Positions 7,205 to 16,310 are shown, counted from the first letter of the stretch. The stretch is 64,000 nucleotides of DNA from Caldicoprobacter algeriensis (GCF_023838525.1 NZ_JAHUQD010000006.1:60173-124172); one strand, 5' to 3'. Numbers and translations: made by a program. The notes: generated from the letters alone by a model not told the origin.

Positions 7205-8501
7205 TAGCACCTCCAAATTCAGAACGTTTTTCTATCTCTTTAAGTATATGCGTATAAGACACCCCATAGGACAACCTGGAGTTATTTATTATGTGCTGCG
7301 ATAAGTTATATTTTTTAGGTGGTGGCGGAGATTTCTTCTTAACTGCCTTATCTTCCCTTTTGCCATTTATGAGCCGTTTGGCGTAATACCAGTAATTTTG
7401 AAGGTTTCGTATATCGTCCGGGTCAACGCCGAGCATCTCTGCAACCATTTCGCAGTCATCATCTACACGAAAAGCATATCGGCTGCCAACATTCCCACGA
7501 ATGGCGTGCTGCAATTGTCTGGGTAGTTGTGCAAAAAACTGATGGTACAGATTGAGACTTATTTTGTATTTTCTGGCCTCACTCAAAAGCTCTACAAAAG
7601 ATTCTGTTACATAGTTTTGGAATTCATCACAAAACACAAAAAATGGTTGTGCGTTGTTATTCCTTGTAAACGTGGCCAATTGCACTTTAACCATCATGAT
7701 GGCCGCAAGCAGCCTGCTTGTAATATGGCCTATATGTCCTTTGGCGAAATTGCATATTATTATTTTGCCTTCGTTCATGGCTTTTCTTATATTCAATTTA
7801 GGAGATGATTGGCATAACATGAGCCTGCACGTTCTGCTCATAATGAGTTTCCTAAGTTTATTAGTTGGAGGATTAAGCCTTGATTTATCTTTTTTAATGA
7901 GCTCTGGGAATGTTACTTGCCAAAATTCCTTTACGGTGGTGTCTTGTATTTTGAGATTGTTTCGATATTCTTCCGATACGAGTATTAGGTATATCTCGTA
8001 CAGTGTGGATATTTCCTGTTCAATTACAGCAAGAGCAGCCATGCGCAATAAATCTTCCGTAGAAGGACCTATAAAGCCTGGCCAGAGTATGTCAAATATG
8101 GATACTAGGTTATCGGCTTGTAATTCGTTCTGGAATGGATCCATGCTTTTATCAAAGATGCTGATTCCGATTGGCCTTTTGTAATCTGCCGCATCTATGT
8201 AGATTGTTCTATCTATGTGTTCAGGGGGGATTTCATCCAGCAGTTCTCTTGAATCATGCCCATGTACATCAATGAATAAGCAGCCATAACCTTGTTTGAT
8301 AACGCTAAGTATATCGTTCCTTGCCTTTGTACTTTTACCGGTGCCAGTTTCGCCGATCGTCCATGTATGCCTTAGCAGATCCTGAATTGTTTGCTCCTCA
8401 TTCGCGCTTAGCAATTTGGACAAGCACCATACCCCGGCTCCGCCTATTGTTGCGTAAGCGGAGAATTGGACAAGTCTTAAAATGGTTTCGAGCAATTCCA
8501 C
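7179..8501 (-). CDS. VirD4/TraG-like conjugative coupling ATPase
   Basis: 440 residues. An N-terminal membrane-proximal segment (LVQFSAYATIGGAGVWCL) precedes Walker A GETGTGKST near residue 50, a HGHDSREL segment, and Walker B FFVFCDEFQNY near residue 295 with the following SEARKYKISLNLYHQ sensor region typical of type IV coupling proteins. It would pump single-stranded DNA to a transfer pore or package DNA. GTG start at 8501 with AAGGGGG 8 nt upstream. Paired with the replication-relaxation gene. No relaxase or VirB4 is visible, so the transfer module is incomplete in this window. Confidence 0.85.
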   Translation of the reverse strand: MELLETILRLVQFSAYATIGGAGVWCLSKLLSANEEQTIQDLLRHTWTIGETGTGKSTKARNDILSVIKQGYGCLFIDVHGHDSRELLDEIPPEHIDRTIYIDAADYKRPIGISIFDKSMDPFQNELQADNLVSIFDILWPGFIGPSTEDLLRMAALAVIEQEISTLYEIYLILVSEEYRNNLKIQDTTVKEFWQVTFPELIKKDKSRLNPPTNKLRKLIMSRTCRLMLCQSSPKLNIRKAMNEGKIIICNFAKGHIGHITSRLLAAIMMVKVQLATFTRNNNAQPFFVFCDEFQNYVTESFVELLSEARKYKISLNLYHQFFAQLPRQLQHAIRGNVGSRYAFRVDDDCEMVAEMLGVDPDDIRNLQNYWYYAKRLINGKREDKAVKKKSPPPPKKYNLSQHIINNSRLSYGVSYTHILKEIEKRSEFGGANDGYIEID

Positions 8502-8518
8502 AAAGCATCCCCCTTTGA

Positions 8519-8989
8519 AGATTGAAATGAGAAGAAAGACAAAAACGAACGCAAAAGAAAAGTAAGGAAGGAGAAAGAAGGAGGAAGGGAAGCGAGAAAG
8601 CTAAAAGGGGCAGGGTCCGGCAACGCTCTGCCAAACCGATCGCCAAATTTTGACAAGCCGTGCTTGCCTCCCCGCCTTGGCTCATCGCCGCAGCTGCTCG
8701 GCGCAACCGGGACAATTTCCCCCTTCTTCTTTTTGAGCTCTCATTTTGACTGATAGTTGCCTGACAGTTTACAGTATATGCGAACGTAGACCTTTTGTTA
8801 TCTTGTACCTTGTCTCCTTTTCACATATAGATCTGATTTTTATGGGGTTAAAATAAAATCTCGTGTGCCATAATTGTGCTATGAAAATACTTTTTGCCAA
8901 GTAAGGAATGAATTAAAGGTTGAAACCCTTCTTTTTATTTGGGAGGGTGAAATGTCACAATAATGTCACAATTTTGGCGTTTAAAACAA
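8519..8989. other. Gene-free GC-variable spacer
   Basis: About 470 bp between the VirD4-like gene and the tRNA-Ser terminator. It starts with a strongly purine-biased stretch (8521-8620), then a short hairpin (GGCAG...CTGCC, 8619-8642). I see no supported gene. It could hold the minus-strand promoter or a transfer/replication origin, but nothing diagnostic is visible. Confidence 0.5.
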
Positions 8990-9021
8990 ATAAAAAGGTT
9001 CCAGCGATTTTCGCTGGAACC
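8990..9021 (-). terminator. Terminator of the tRNA-Ser transcript
   Basis: GGTTCCAGCGA (8997-9007) pairs with TCGCTGGAACC (9011-9021); on the minus strand the stem is followed by TTTTTATTTG. It lies 8 bp beyond the tRNA 3' end. Confidence 0.9.
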
Positions 9022-9028
9022 CTTGATT

Positions 9029-9122
9029 TGGCGGAGAGAGAGGGATTCGAACCCTCGGTACCCCTTTTTGGGGGTACACACGATTTCCAGTCGTGCGCCT
9101 TCGACCACTCAGCCATCTCTCC
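9029..9122 (-). tRNA. tRNA-Ser (anticodon GGA)
   Basis: Read on the minus strand: acceptor GGAGAGA pairs with TCTCTCC, discriminator G, encoded CCA. D-arm GCTGAGTGGTCGAAGGC, anticodon loop CTGGAAA (GGA, reads UCC/UCU), a long variable arm (TACCCCC...GGGGTA) typical of serine tRNAs, and T-arm GGTTCGAATCC. The 3' end faces the prophage/element side, the usual orientation for site-specific integration into a tRNA gene. Confidence 0.96.
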
Positions 9123-9249
9123 GCGTCGAATATATTACTCCTAGCGCTTTAATAGTATACCTCGTAAAACCAAAAAAATCAAGAGGCATAATGAATATTA
9201 TTTGGTTTAAAAGGATGGATATTTCTGTAAAATTGTAAGAATTTTTGTA

Positions 9250-9278
9250 TTGCAAATGATGTGAGATAATAGTATAAT
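9250..9278 (+). promoter_or_regulatory. Sigma-A promoter of the SRP RNA
   Basis: TTGCAA (9250-9255), 17-bp spacer, TATAAT (9273-9278). It lies about 50 bp before the SRP RNA 5' end, so the primary transcript is probably trimmed, or has a short leader. Confidence 0.8.
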
Positions 9279-9330
9279 TAATATGCCAAAAGGAACACTA
9301 TCTTTAATGACATTTAAAAAGTAAAAAATT

Positions 9331-9603
9331 TGCCGTGCTAGACGGGGAGTTAGCGGTGCCCTGTAACCCGCAATCCGCTATAGCGGGGTCGAATTCCTGC
9401 TGGAGGTTTGCACCTGTAGGGACTGGGGTCGAATAAGCTACGAGGATGACTGGGTCCTGTGCAACGAAACTCTACGAACCCTGTCAGGTCCGGAAGGAAG
9501 CAGCAGTAAGTAGATGTTTTCGTGTGCCGCAGGGTAGCCTGGTCGGAGTAAACTGTTCGGTTCCCGCCTGTAGGTGTTAAATCGAAGGCAGGTGCACGGC
9601 ATT
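9331..9603 (+). ncRNA. ffs: Signal recognition particle RNA (large, Alu-containing)
   Basis: The 5' GCCGTGC pairs with the 3' GCACGGC, closing a ~270-nt RNA. The diagnostic apical SRP54-binding part of domain IV is visible: GTCAGGTCCGGAAGGAAGCA with the GGAA tetraloop and the conserved asymmetric loop. The 5' region has the Alu-type arm with GGTGCCCTGTAACCCG. This is the long form found in Bacillus and Clostridia. It is followed by a strong terminator and by dnaX, a frequent neighbour in Firmicutes. Confidence 0.96.
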
Positions 9604-9612
9604 ACCATTATA

Positions 9613-9648
9613 ACAAGCCGCGATTTGATCGCGGCTTGTCTATTTTTT
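9613..9648 (+). terminator. Terminator of the SRP RNA
   Basis: ACAAGCCGCGAT (9613-9624) pairs with ATCGCGGCTTGT (9628-9639), loop TTG, followed by CTATTTTTTG. Confidence 0.95.
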
Positions 9649-9877
9649 GACTACATTTTATGGCTGTTTGTGTTATAATAAATTAGGTTGAATAATGAAG
9701 TGTGGTTTTTTTACGTATCTTGATCTCTTTGTCGGAAGCGCTACATAAAATGCTACACTTGAAACTATATGATTTTATGACACTAAAGCAATTTATGTGG
9801 TGTTTAAAATTTTCTTAACCAAAATTTTTTTGATCAGTATTAGCCTTATATTCTATAGCGGGAAGCAGGTGAGCATT

Positions 9878-11509
9878 TTGAGGTATACGGCACTGTATCG
9901 TCAGTGGCGGCCTGAAACCTTTGATGAAGTGGTGGGGCAGGATGCCACCATACGCATACTGAAAAATCAGATAAAGAGCAACCGCATTGCTCACGCGTAT
10001 CTGTTTTGCGGTTCACGGGGTACAGGCAAGACGAGCACGGCCAAAGTCTTTGCAAAGGCCGTTAACTGTTTGAATCCAATAGATGGGAATCCGTGTCTTA
10101 AATGTGAAGTATGCCAAAAATTGTCAACAGGTAGCAGCATGGATATAATTGAGATAGATGCTGCTTCCAACAATGGAGTGGATGAGATAAGGGAATTGCG
10201 AGATAAAGTCAAGTATCCTCCTGTGGTGGGACGTTACAAGGTATATATCATAGATGAGGTGCACATGCTCTCAACCGGAGCTTTCAATGCCTTGCTTAAA
10301 ACGCTGGAGGAGCCTCCGGAGCATATAATATTTATTCTGGCTACCACCGAGCCGCATCGGCTGCCAGCCACTATTCTATCAAGATGTCAGAGGTTTAACT
10401 TCAAGAGGATAGCCAATAAGTCGATTGTAAGCAGGCTGGCAGAGATAGCCAAACGGACGGAGATACAGGTTGAACCAGAGGCTTTGTATACCATAGCCCG
10501 GTGGGCGGAAGGCAGCATGAGAGATGCTTTGAGCCTTTTGGACCAGTGCATAGGCTTTGGTGGTGATGCTGTCTCCAATGAAGATGTGCTGGCTGTTCTG
10601 GGGACGGCAGACCAGTGGTTTGTCTTTGCTGTGGCAGAGAACATTATCGAAGGAAATGTCTCTGAGCTGTTTTATCAGGTTGAACAGCTGATAAACGATG
10701 GGCGAGATGTAAGCGTATTTTTGAAAGATTTAATAAATCATATGCGAAATTTGCTGGTGATAAAGGTGTGCAACGACGCGGCGCAGCTGATAGATGTAGG
10801 TGAGGATACCTTTAAGGCTTATATGGAACAGGCACAAAAGGCCAGCCAGGAGAGGTTGATGAGGGCTATAGATATTTTGTGTGCTGCAGAATCTGAAATG
10901 AGATGGAGCTCCCAGCCCAGGGTCTCGCTTGAGATGGCTCTGGTTAAGATTTGCAGGCCCGAGCAGGAAGTGACGCTGGATGCTCTACTGGACAGGGTGG
11001 CAAAGTTGGAACAGCAGCTTGAGGGTGGCGTAGTGGTCAAACAGACATCGCCTTCTAGAAAAGGTGCACGTGCTGCAAGCAAATCCCAAGCGGTTGATGG
11101 GGGCAGTACAGTAGGAAAAGAAGGTGGAGATAACGGCAGTAATGATGATGGAGGTGCGGCAGATGCTCATGTTTGGGAAGAGGTGCTGGGGATTATCAAA
11201 AAAGAGCGCATAGCCTTATATGGCTTTTTAAAAGATTGTGGTTTTGCGCTGAATGAAAAGGGTATGGCTGTTTTAAGTTTTCCTGCAGATCAGCAGTTTT
11301 TTATGGAATCGATGGACAGGGAGGACAATCGGAATTTTGTTGAGAAAGCCATTGAAAAGGTGGTTGGCAAGCAGGTCAAGGTTCGGTGCGTCTTAGCCGA
11401 TCAAAAAACTGCTAGGAGCGAACCTGAAGGAAAATCGCAGAATGAGGAGATAATAGAGAAAGCCATAGATATATTTGGCGAAGATTTTGTGGAAATAGTT
11501 GATGATTGA
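9878..11509 (+). CDS. dnaX: DNA polymerase III subunit gamma/tau
   Basis: Clamp-loader ATPase of the replisome. From the TTG start at 9878 (AGGTGA 5 nt upstream; in-frame GTG at 9869 is an alternative) the protein has 543 residues. Visible: YTALYRQWRPETFDEVVGQ, Walker A GSRGTGKT (~45-52), zinc cluster C-x8-C-x2-C-x2-C (CLNPIDGNPCLKCEVC), Walker B YIIDEVHML, sensor ATTEPHRLPATILSRCQ with the SRC arginine finger, then the collar domain. A low-complexity linker (~390-430) leads to a short tau-like C-terminus. First gene of dnaX-ybaB-recR. The hydrophobic stretch upstream of 9878 is not part of the family and is excluded. Confidence 0.96.
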   Translation: MRYTALYRQWRPETFDEVVGQDATIRILKNQIKSNRIAHAYLFCGSRGTGKTSTAKVFAKAVNCLNPIDGNPCLKCEVCQKLSTGSSMDIIEIDAASNNGVDEIRELRDKVKYPPVVGRYKVYIIDEVHMLSTGAFNALLKTLEEPPEHIIFILATTEPHRLPATILSRCQRFNFKRIANKSIVSRLAEIAKRTEIQVEPEALYTIARWAEGSMRDALSLLDQCIGFGGDAVSNEDVLAVLGTADQWFVFAVAENIIEGNVSELFYQVEQLINDGRDVSVFLKDLINHMRNLLVIKVCNDAAQLIDVGEDTFKAYMEQAQKASQERLMRAIDILCAAESEMRWSSQPRVSLEMALVKICRPEQEVTLDALLDRVAKLEQQLEGGVVVKQTSPSRKGARAASKSQAVDGGSTVGKEGGDNGSNDDGGAADAHVWEEVLGIIKKERIALYGFLKDCGFALNEKGMAVLSFPADQQFFMESMDREDNRNFVEKAIEKVVGKQVKVRCVLADQKTARSEPEGKSQNEEIIEKAIDIFGEDFVEIVDD

Positions 11510-11573
11510 CTGTAAAGACAATATAATAGAGAAAAGGATTGCACGATGTGAGTGGAAAAGGAGGAATTAGATC

Positions 11574-11921
11574 ATGGCAAAAGGTGGATTTCCGGGTGGT
11601 TTCGCCGGGATAGGCAATATGAATCAACTCATGAAGCAGGCCAAGAAAATACAGGAACAGATGGCCAAGCTTCAGGAGGAGTTGGAACAAAAGACCGTTG
11701 AGGCTTCTGCAGGTGGCGGCGTGGTCACTGTTGTGGCAAACGGGAAGAAGGAAGTGGTTGAGATAAAGATTGCCCCTGAGGCTGTGGATCCCGATGATGT
11801 TGAAATGCTTCAAGACCTTATATTAGCAGCTGTGAATGAGGCTTTGAGGCGAGCGGAGGAAATAGTACAGGAGGAGATGAGCAAGCTGACAGGAGGTTTG
11901 TCTATACCTGGCCTGTTTTAA
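11574..11921 (+). CDS. ybaB: YbaB/EbfC nucleoid-associated protein
   Basis: 115 residues, close to the family norm; starts MAKGGFPGG and has the long N-terminal helix [22 protein letters not shown] and the beta segment [20 protein letters not shown], then [20 protein letters not shown]. It forms DNA-binding dimers and is encoded between dnaX and recR in most Firmicutes. Ribosome site AAAGGAGG precedes the ATG. About 250 bp without a visible gene separate it from recR. Confidence 0.95.
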   Translation: MAKGGFPGGFAGIGNMNQLMKQAKKIQEQMAKLQEELEQKTVEASAGGGVVTVVANGKKEVVEIKIAPEAVDPDDVEMLQDLILAAVNEALRRAEEIVQEEMSKLTGGLSIPGLF

Positions 11922-12174
11922 GGAAATGGGCGATAAGGCTTTATATTTTGGAAGGTATTGAATCGGTGCGGTTGTGGTGAATTTGCGTAATCAGTGTGAT
12001 GCTAGGCTGGATTTGTATCCATATGCGGAGCGTTTAAAGCCAGCAAGGCTTTTACGATGAGGTTGGCGCGTAAAAAAGATTTTTAAGGATTATAAGATTG
12101 TAAATGATTTGATAAGAGGTCTGCAATGTGCTTTGTGTAAAAATACCACAGAAGTTTGATTGAGAGGTAATGGT

Positions 12175-12774
12175 ATGGACTACTACATTGAACCCATTGC
12201 ACGGCTTATCAGTGAATTGTCTAAACTTCCAGGCATAGGGAATAAAACCGCCCAGCGGCTGGCATTCTATATCATAAATATGCCCGATGAGCAGGTGGGC
12301 CAGCTTGCCAGCGCTATTGCTGAAGTGAAGAATAAGATCAGATATTGTTCTGTCTGTCAGAATATCACCGATGTGAATCCTTGCAGGATATGTTCCAATC
12401 CCCAGAGGGATCCTTCCCTAATCTGTGTGGTAGAGGACCCGCGGGATGTCATTGCCATGGAAAAGACGCGGGATTTTCGTGGCCTTTATCACGTGCTTCA
12501 TGGAGTTATATCCCCCATGAACGGTATAGGGCCCGATGATATAAAGATAAAGGAGCTCATTGCGCGGGTAAGCGACGATACGGTAAAAGAAGTTATACTG
12601 GCCACTAATCCCGATGTGGAAGGCGAAGCAACGGCTGTGTATATCTCTAAGCTGCTTAAACCCATAGGCATAAAGGTTACCCGCATTGCCCATGGCTTGC
12701 CTGTGGGTGGGGACTTGGAATATGCTGATGAGGTTACCCTATCCAAAGCACTGGAAGGTCGGCGTGAGATGTAG
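12175..12774 (+). CDS. recR: Recombination mediator RecR
   Basis: 199 residues, the standard length, when started at ATG 12175 with AGAGGT 6 nt upstream (a TTG 15 nt earlier is not needed). N-terminal helix-hairpin-helix ([20 protein letters not shown]), zinc finger C-x2-C-x8-C-x2-C ([16 protein letters not shown]), Toprim domain ([31 protein letters not shown]) and the C-terminal [20 protein letters not shown]. It loads RecA with RecF/RecO in gap repair. Here it is the last gene of the cluster; its usual next neighbours, DUF2508 and bofA, are 30 kb further on. Confidence 0.97.
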   Translation: MDYYIEPIARLISELSKLPGIGNKTAQRLAFYIINMPDEQVGQLASAIAEVKNKIRYCSVCQNITDVNPCRICSNPQRDPSLICVVEDPRDVIAMEKTRDFRGLYHVLHGVISPMNGIGPDDIKIKELIARVSDDTVKEVILATNPDVEGEATAVYISKLLKPIGIKVTRIAHGLPVGGDLEYADEVTLSKALEGRREM

Positions 12775-13478
12775 CATGTCTAAATGTGTTTGTGCATTTC
12801 AAAAAAACTCGTGTTACTTAAAAGAAAGTCGTGTTAGGGGATAGGGGTAAGGGATAAGTAGAAAAGGATCAAGGCGATAAGGAAGGTATTGTGAAAGAAT
12901 CATTGAAAAGCCTTATAAATCAAGGGTTGAAGGGGATAAGTGAGATAAAAACTTATCCCTTTTTCCTTGATCCTTAACACAAGTTTTTTCAATTTTGCCA
13001 CGACAATTTTTTAATTTTCTGGGTACATTTTAGGAACAAAAGTGACAAATATTTCAGATGAGGTAAAAGAAGGAAATATGCCAGAGATTAACAAAGGCTT
13101 AAGGATCAAGGGTTTCAAGGTATCAAGTGACACGAGTTTTTTTGAAAAATGATAAGAGTTTGTTTGAAGAGGACATAGTTAGGATCAAGGTTTTTGGGAA
13201 AAAGGATCAAGAAAATATCTTTTTATACTTGTGGAAAACTAGTAAGTTGTGTCAAAATTAAAATAAAGTTGTGTTATATTTGGACTGAAAAAATAGGGAT
13301 GCTAGTGATGATGGTATAATAATTTTTGAGATAGGGTATATTTGGTATTAAGAAAGCTTTGAGCTTAGTGCTTTATTATTTAGTAACTAGAATGTATTTT
13401 TAGTACAAAGTAGAAAAATAAAAAATGGCAGTTCAATTTGAATTAACAGGAACTTATACAGGGTTAGAAGGTGATAAT
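12775..13478. other. Gene-free intergenic region with short degenerate repeats
   Basis: About 700 bp after recR without a supported gene. It contains several copies of AAGGATCAAG/CTTGATCCTT and of AAGTYGTGTTA/TAACACAAGTTTTTT in both orientations, plus the terminator at 12932. Related strings recur near 14216-14300 and 20288-20366 (GGGATARGTGRTGAGGC). They look like decayed copies of a small intergenic repeat. Confidence 0.5.
12932..12965 (+). terminator. Intrinsic terminator downstream of recR
   Basis: GGGATAAGT (12933-12941) pairs with ACTTATCCC (12951-12959), followed by TTTTTCC. Confidence 0.75.
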
Positions 13479-13784
13479 ATGTGTCGCTATGATGAAATTG
13501 AAAAGATAAAAAACCAGATTGTAAATAAGTATAATCCAGATGATATTATTCTTTTTGGTTCATGCGCGAAAGGGTTGGTCAAACGGGATAGTGACATAGA
13601 TATTTGTGTAATTTTGGATACACCTGATAAGAGGCAAACATTGAGAGAGATGCTTGTTGATATAGAATATGATGTTGATTTGGATATAGTCATATATACA
13701 CCTTCCGAGTGGTCAAGATATAAGGATGATAGGGCAAGCTTTGCAAATATTATAAAGAGGACTGGGGTGAGTTTACTTGGTTGA
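13479..13784 (+). CDS. Minimal nucleotidyltransferase (MNT) domain protein
   Basis: 101 residues. The pol-beta-type nucleotidyltransferase signature GSCAKGLVKRDSDIDICV is intact (GSxAxG and DxD), with a third acidic residue in DVDLDIVIY. The ATG at 13479 has AGAAGGTG upstream. It overlaps the HEPN gene by 8 nt, the common MNT-HEPN pairing; in characterised pairs the MNT protein AMPylates and neutralises the HEPN toxin. Antitoxin function here is inferred from the pairing only. Confidence 0.8.
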   Translation: MCRYDEIEKIKNQIVNKYNPDDIILFGSCAKGLVKRDSDIDICVILDTPDKRQTLREMLVDIEYDVDLDIVIYTPSEWSRYKDDRASFANIIKRTGVSLLG

Positions 13785-14169
13785 TTCTATGAAATATAAA
13801 GAATGGTTTGAAATGGCAAAAAAGGATATAAGAAGTGCCGAAATTTTGTATGAGCATGATGGTGATAATGGGATAGTATGTTTCCATTGTCAACAAGCTA
13901 TAGAGAAATATTTAAAAGGTTTTCTTATATATGCTACGGGAGAGCTTCAGGAAGGGCATAATTTGGTTAGGCTTTGCAAAAAGGCTATGGCTTATAATAA
14001 GGCTTTAGGTGAATTTATTAAGGACATGGCTTTTGTGAATACATATTATATTGAAACCAGATATCCTGCAGAAGATCCTCTTTTGGTGAGCAAGGAAGAT
14101 GCAAAAGAATGCATAAGAATAGCTATGAAAGTTATGGAAAAAATAGATGAAGCTATGAAGACAAAGTGA
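13777..14169 (+). CDS. HEPN domain protein, partner of the MNT protein
   Basis: 130 residues from TTG 13777, which lies 7 nt after GGGGTGAG; an ATG at 13789 is an alternative. The HEPN core is clear: YKEWFEMAKKDIRSAEILYE, then IVCFHCQQAIEKYLKGFLI and a C-terminal helix. I do not see the R-x4-6-H catalytic motif of HepT-type ribonuclease toxins, so it may be a non-nucleolytic HEPN protein (PF05168 type). Overlaps the MNT gene by 8 nt, suggesting a stoichiometric pair. Confidence 0.78.
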   Translation: MVDSMKYKEWFEMAKKDIRSAEILYEHDGDNGIVCFHCQQAIEKYLKGFLIYATGELQEGHNLVRLCKKAMAYNKALGEFIKDMAFVNTYYIETRYPAEDPLLVSKEDAKECIRIAMKVMEKIDEAMKTK

Positions 14170-14394
14170 TTTTGTTTGCAAAATAAGGGAAAAATTTACT
14201 TCTATAAAACATAGAAGGGATAGGTGATGAGGCTTCGAAAAATACGAGAATGAAGCATTTTCCTTGAATCTTGACACTGAACTTTCGAAACGACTTTTTT
14301 CACACAAAATAGAGTTTTATTTAGGGTTGACGAATAAAAATTAAAAGCATAATATATGAATATAAACGAATATAATCATATAGGTGGTGAGGGA

Positions 14395-14790
14395 ATGGGT
14401 CTTATACAGATAATAAAAGCATTGTCTGATGAGACGCGGCTGCGGATTTTAAACTTATTAAGACAAGGAGAGCTATGTGTGTGCGAAATTGAGACAATTC
14501 TAGGCATTACTCAATCAAATACATCGCGACACCTTAATAAGTTGACATATGCCAATATAGTCGAGTTTTATAAAAAGGCACAGTACGTTTATTACAAAAT
14601 TAATGAAGATATCTTAAAGAGATATAGTTTCATTAAAGAAATATTAGACAATGAGCTGATTAGGGAAGAATTGTATAGGACAGATTTGGAGAAATTAAGA
14701 AGGTATAGAGAAAGCAAGCTTTCTTGTGATGACTTAAGACGGAATAAGGTTTGCTTTGAGGAAGAAAATCAAAATTTGTTTATCGAGTAG
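14395..14790 (+). CDS. arsR: ArsR-family arsenic-responsive repressor (first of three)
   Basis: 131 residues; ATG at 14395 follows GGTGGTGAGGGA. Winged helix with LSDETRLRILNLL, the metal-site helix ELCVCEIETILG (Cys-x-Cys, the As(III) site of classical ArsR) and recognition helix TQSNTSRHLNKL. The C-terminal ~40 residues are charged and longer than in minimal ArsR, with two more cysteines. It precedes the acr3 gene and probably autoregulates. The upstream sequence ATATGAATATAAACGAATAT...TCATAT (14355-14385) is a candidate operator half-dyad. Confidence 0.9.
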   Translation: MGLIQIIKALSDETRLRILNLLRQGELCVCEIETILGITQSNTSRHLNKLTYANIVEFYKKAQYVYYKINEDILKRYSFIKEILDNELIREELYRTDLEKLRRYRESKLSCDDLRRNKVCFEEENQNLFIE

Positions 14791-14831
14791 GATAATGCTT
14801 ATAACTGAATGCGATTTTAAATATTAGAGGG

Positions 14832-14863
14832 AATATGGATTATATACACATATAATCCATATT
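14832..14863. promoter_or_regulatory. Perfect 14-bp-arm palindrome between arsR and acr3
   Basis: AATATGGATTATAT (14832-14845) and ATATAATCCATATT (14850-14863) are perfect inverted repeats around ACAC. There is no T-tract, so it is more likely an operator or an mRNA-processing hairpin than a terminator. It lies 58 bp before the acr3 start. Confidence 0.6.
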
Positions 14864-14920
14864 AAAGAGGATTTTTGAAGGAAAAAACAAAAAATATTTG
14901 AAATTGGAGGAGGCGTTAAT

Positions 14921-15982
14921 ATGGAAAACAACAACAATATTAAAGCAAATAACAAAGGATTGGGATTTTTTGAAAAATACCTGACTATATGGGTTATATT
15001 ATGTATTATAGCAGGTATACTTATTGGGAAATATATACCATCAATACCTGAGACGCTAAACAAGTTCGAGTACTATAATGTTTCCATACCAGTGGCGATA
15101 TTGATATGGCTTATGATTTATCCGATGATGCTTAAAATAGATTTTGGCAGCGTGGTCAATGCAACCAAGAAGCCCAAGGGGCTTATAGTAACCTGTACGA
15201 CAAACTGGCTTATTAAGCCGTTTACCATGTATTTGATTGCAGCATTCTTTTTAAAAGTTGTATTTAAGGCATTTATAGCTGAGAATCTTGCTACAGAATA
15301 TTTAGCGGGAGCGGTGTTGCTCGGAGCAGCGCCTTGTACGGCAATGGTATTTGTCTGGAGTTATTTAACTCAAGGCGATGCTGCATATACTTTGGTACAG
15401 GTGGCCGTTAACGATCTTATAATTCTGTTTGCTTTTACTCCCATTGTAGCGTTTTTACTGGGTGTAAGCAATGTTACAGTGCCCTATGGTACATTGATAC
15501 TATCTACCGTACTTTTTGTGGTTATTCCTTTGACGGCAGGATACCTGACAAGAAGGTACGTTATTAAAAATAAGGGAATAGAATATTTTGAAAATCAGTT
15601 TTTGAAAAAATTTGACAATACCACTATAGTAGGACTGCTTCTTACTTTGATTATTATTTTCTCTTTCCAAGGAGAAATAATTATTAACAATCCCGTGCAC
15701 ATATTGCTTATAGCAATACCGTTGACCATACAGACCTTCTTCATATTCGGTATTGCGTATGGATGGGCAAAGGCGTGGAAATTACCTCATAACATTGCAG
15801 CACCAGCAGCTATGATTGGCGCAAGCAACTTTTTTGAGCTGGCCGTTGCGGTTGCGATTTCACTTTTCGGCCTGCAATCAGGTGCAGCACTGGCCACAGT
15901 AGTTGGTGTGTTAACAGAAGTTCCTATTATGCTAACTCTCGTTAAGATAGCCAACAGCACGAGACATTGGTTTAAAGGATAA
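14921..15982 (+). CDS. acr3: Acr3-family arsenite efflux permease
   Basis: 353 residues with about ten hydrophobic segments. Acr3 signatures: IWLMIYPMMLKIDFGSV in TM2, NWLIKPFTMYLIA, and GAAPCTAMVFVWSYL in TM4 with the essential cysteine, and NDLIILFAFTPIV. It extrudes As(OH)3 from the cytoplasm. Ribosome site GGAGGAGG before the ATG. Followed by the small ferredoxin-like gene, a pairing seen in other anaerobe acr3 loci. Well conserved with no visible damage. Confidence 0.95.
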   Translation: MENNNNIKANNKGLGFFEKYLTIWVILCIIAGILIGKYIPSIPETLNKFEYYNVSIPVAILIWLMIYPMMLKIDFGSVVNATKKPKGLIVTCTTNWLIKPFTMYLIAAFFLKVVFKAFIAENLATEYLAGAVLLGAAPCTAMVFVWSYLTQGDAAYTLVQVAVNDLIILFAFTPIVAFLLGVSNVTVPYGTLILSTVLFVVIPLTAGYLTRRYVIKNKGIEYFENQFLKKFDNTTIVGLLLTLIIIFSFQGEIIINNPVHILLIAIPLTIQTFFIFGIAYGWAKAWKLPHNIAAPAAMIGASNFFELAVAVAISLFGLQSGAALATVVGVLTEVPIMLTLVKIANSTRHWFKG

Positions 15983-16016
15983 AAAGATGGTCACAGCAAA
16001 TAAGGGGGTGGGAGGT

Positions 16017-16220
16017 GTGAAACCAGTTATTTTAAAGAAGAAATGTCCTGCGCAGGCAAATATCTGCAAAGCCATAATTGCATGTTCTAATAACGCAGTA
16101 ATTTATGTTGAGGATGATAAAGAGCCTTTGGGGGGCAGAATAGAGATTGATTATACAAAATGTTCAGGCTGTGGGACCTGCGCAAAGGAATGCTGTGGAA
16201 TGGCGATAAAAATGGAATAA
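16017..16220 (+). CDS. Small [4Fe-4S] ferredoxin-like protein of the ars locus
   Basis: 67 residues from GTG 16017 (AAGGGGG upstream); ATG 15987 would add ten residues. Cysteine motifs: KKKCPAQANICKAIIAC and YTKCSGCGTCAKECCG, the second a ferredoxin-type C-x2-C-x2-C-x3-C. It starts 35 bp after acr3. The role is unknown; an electron-transfer step coupled to arsenate reduction or a metalloid sensor are possible (inference). Confidence 0.75.
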   Translation: MKPVILKKKCPAQANICKAIIACSNNAVIYVEDDKEPLGGRIEIDYTKCSGCGTCAKECCGMAIKME

Positions 16221-16310
16221 TATGTTATTAAGGCAAATTTTTTGGAGAATGCTATTATTTGAATGATAAGACGTTTTAACAGCGATTTAAAGCAATTCTA
16301 TAATATGAAT

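Noticed and set aside
8398..8715. Minus-strand frame upstream of the VirD4-like gene
   Set aside because: Overlaps the true GTG start in another frame; composition reflects purine-biased DNA; no SD or motif.
9797..9877. N-terminal extension of dnaX
   Set aside because: Encodes a hydrophobic stretch not found in DnaX; start sites at 9869/9878 fit the family N-terminus.
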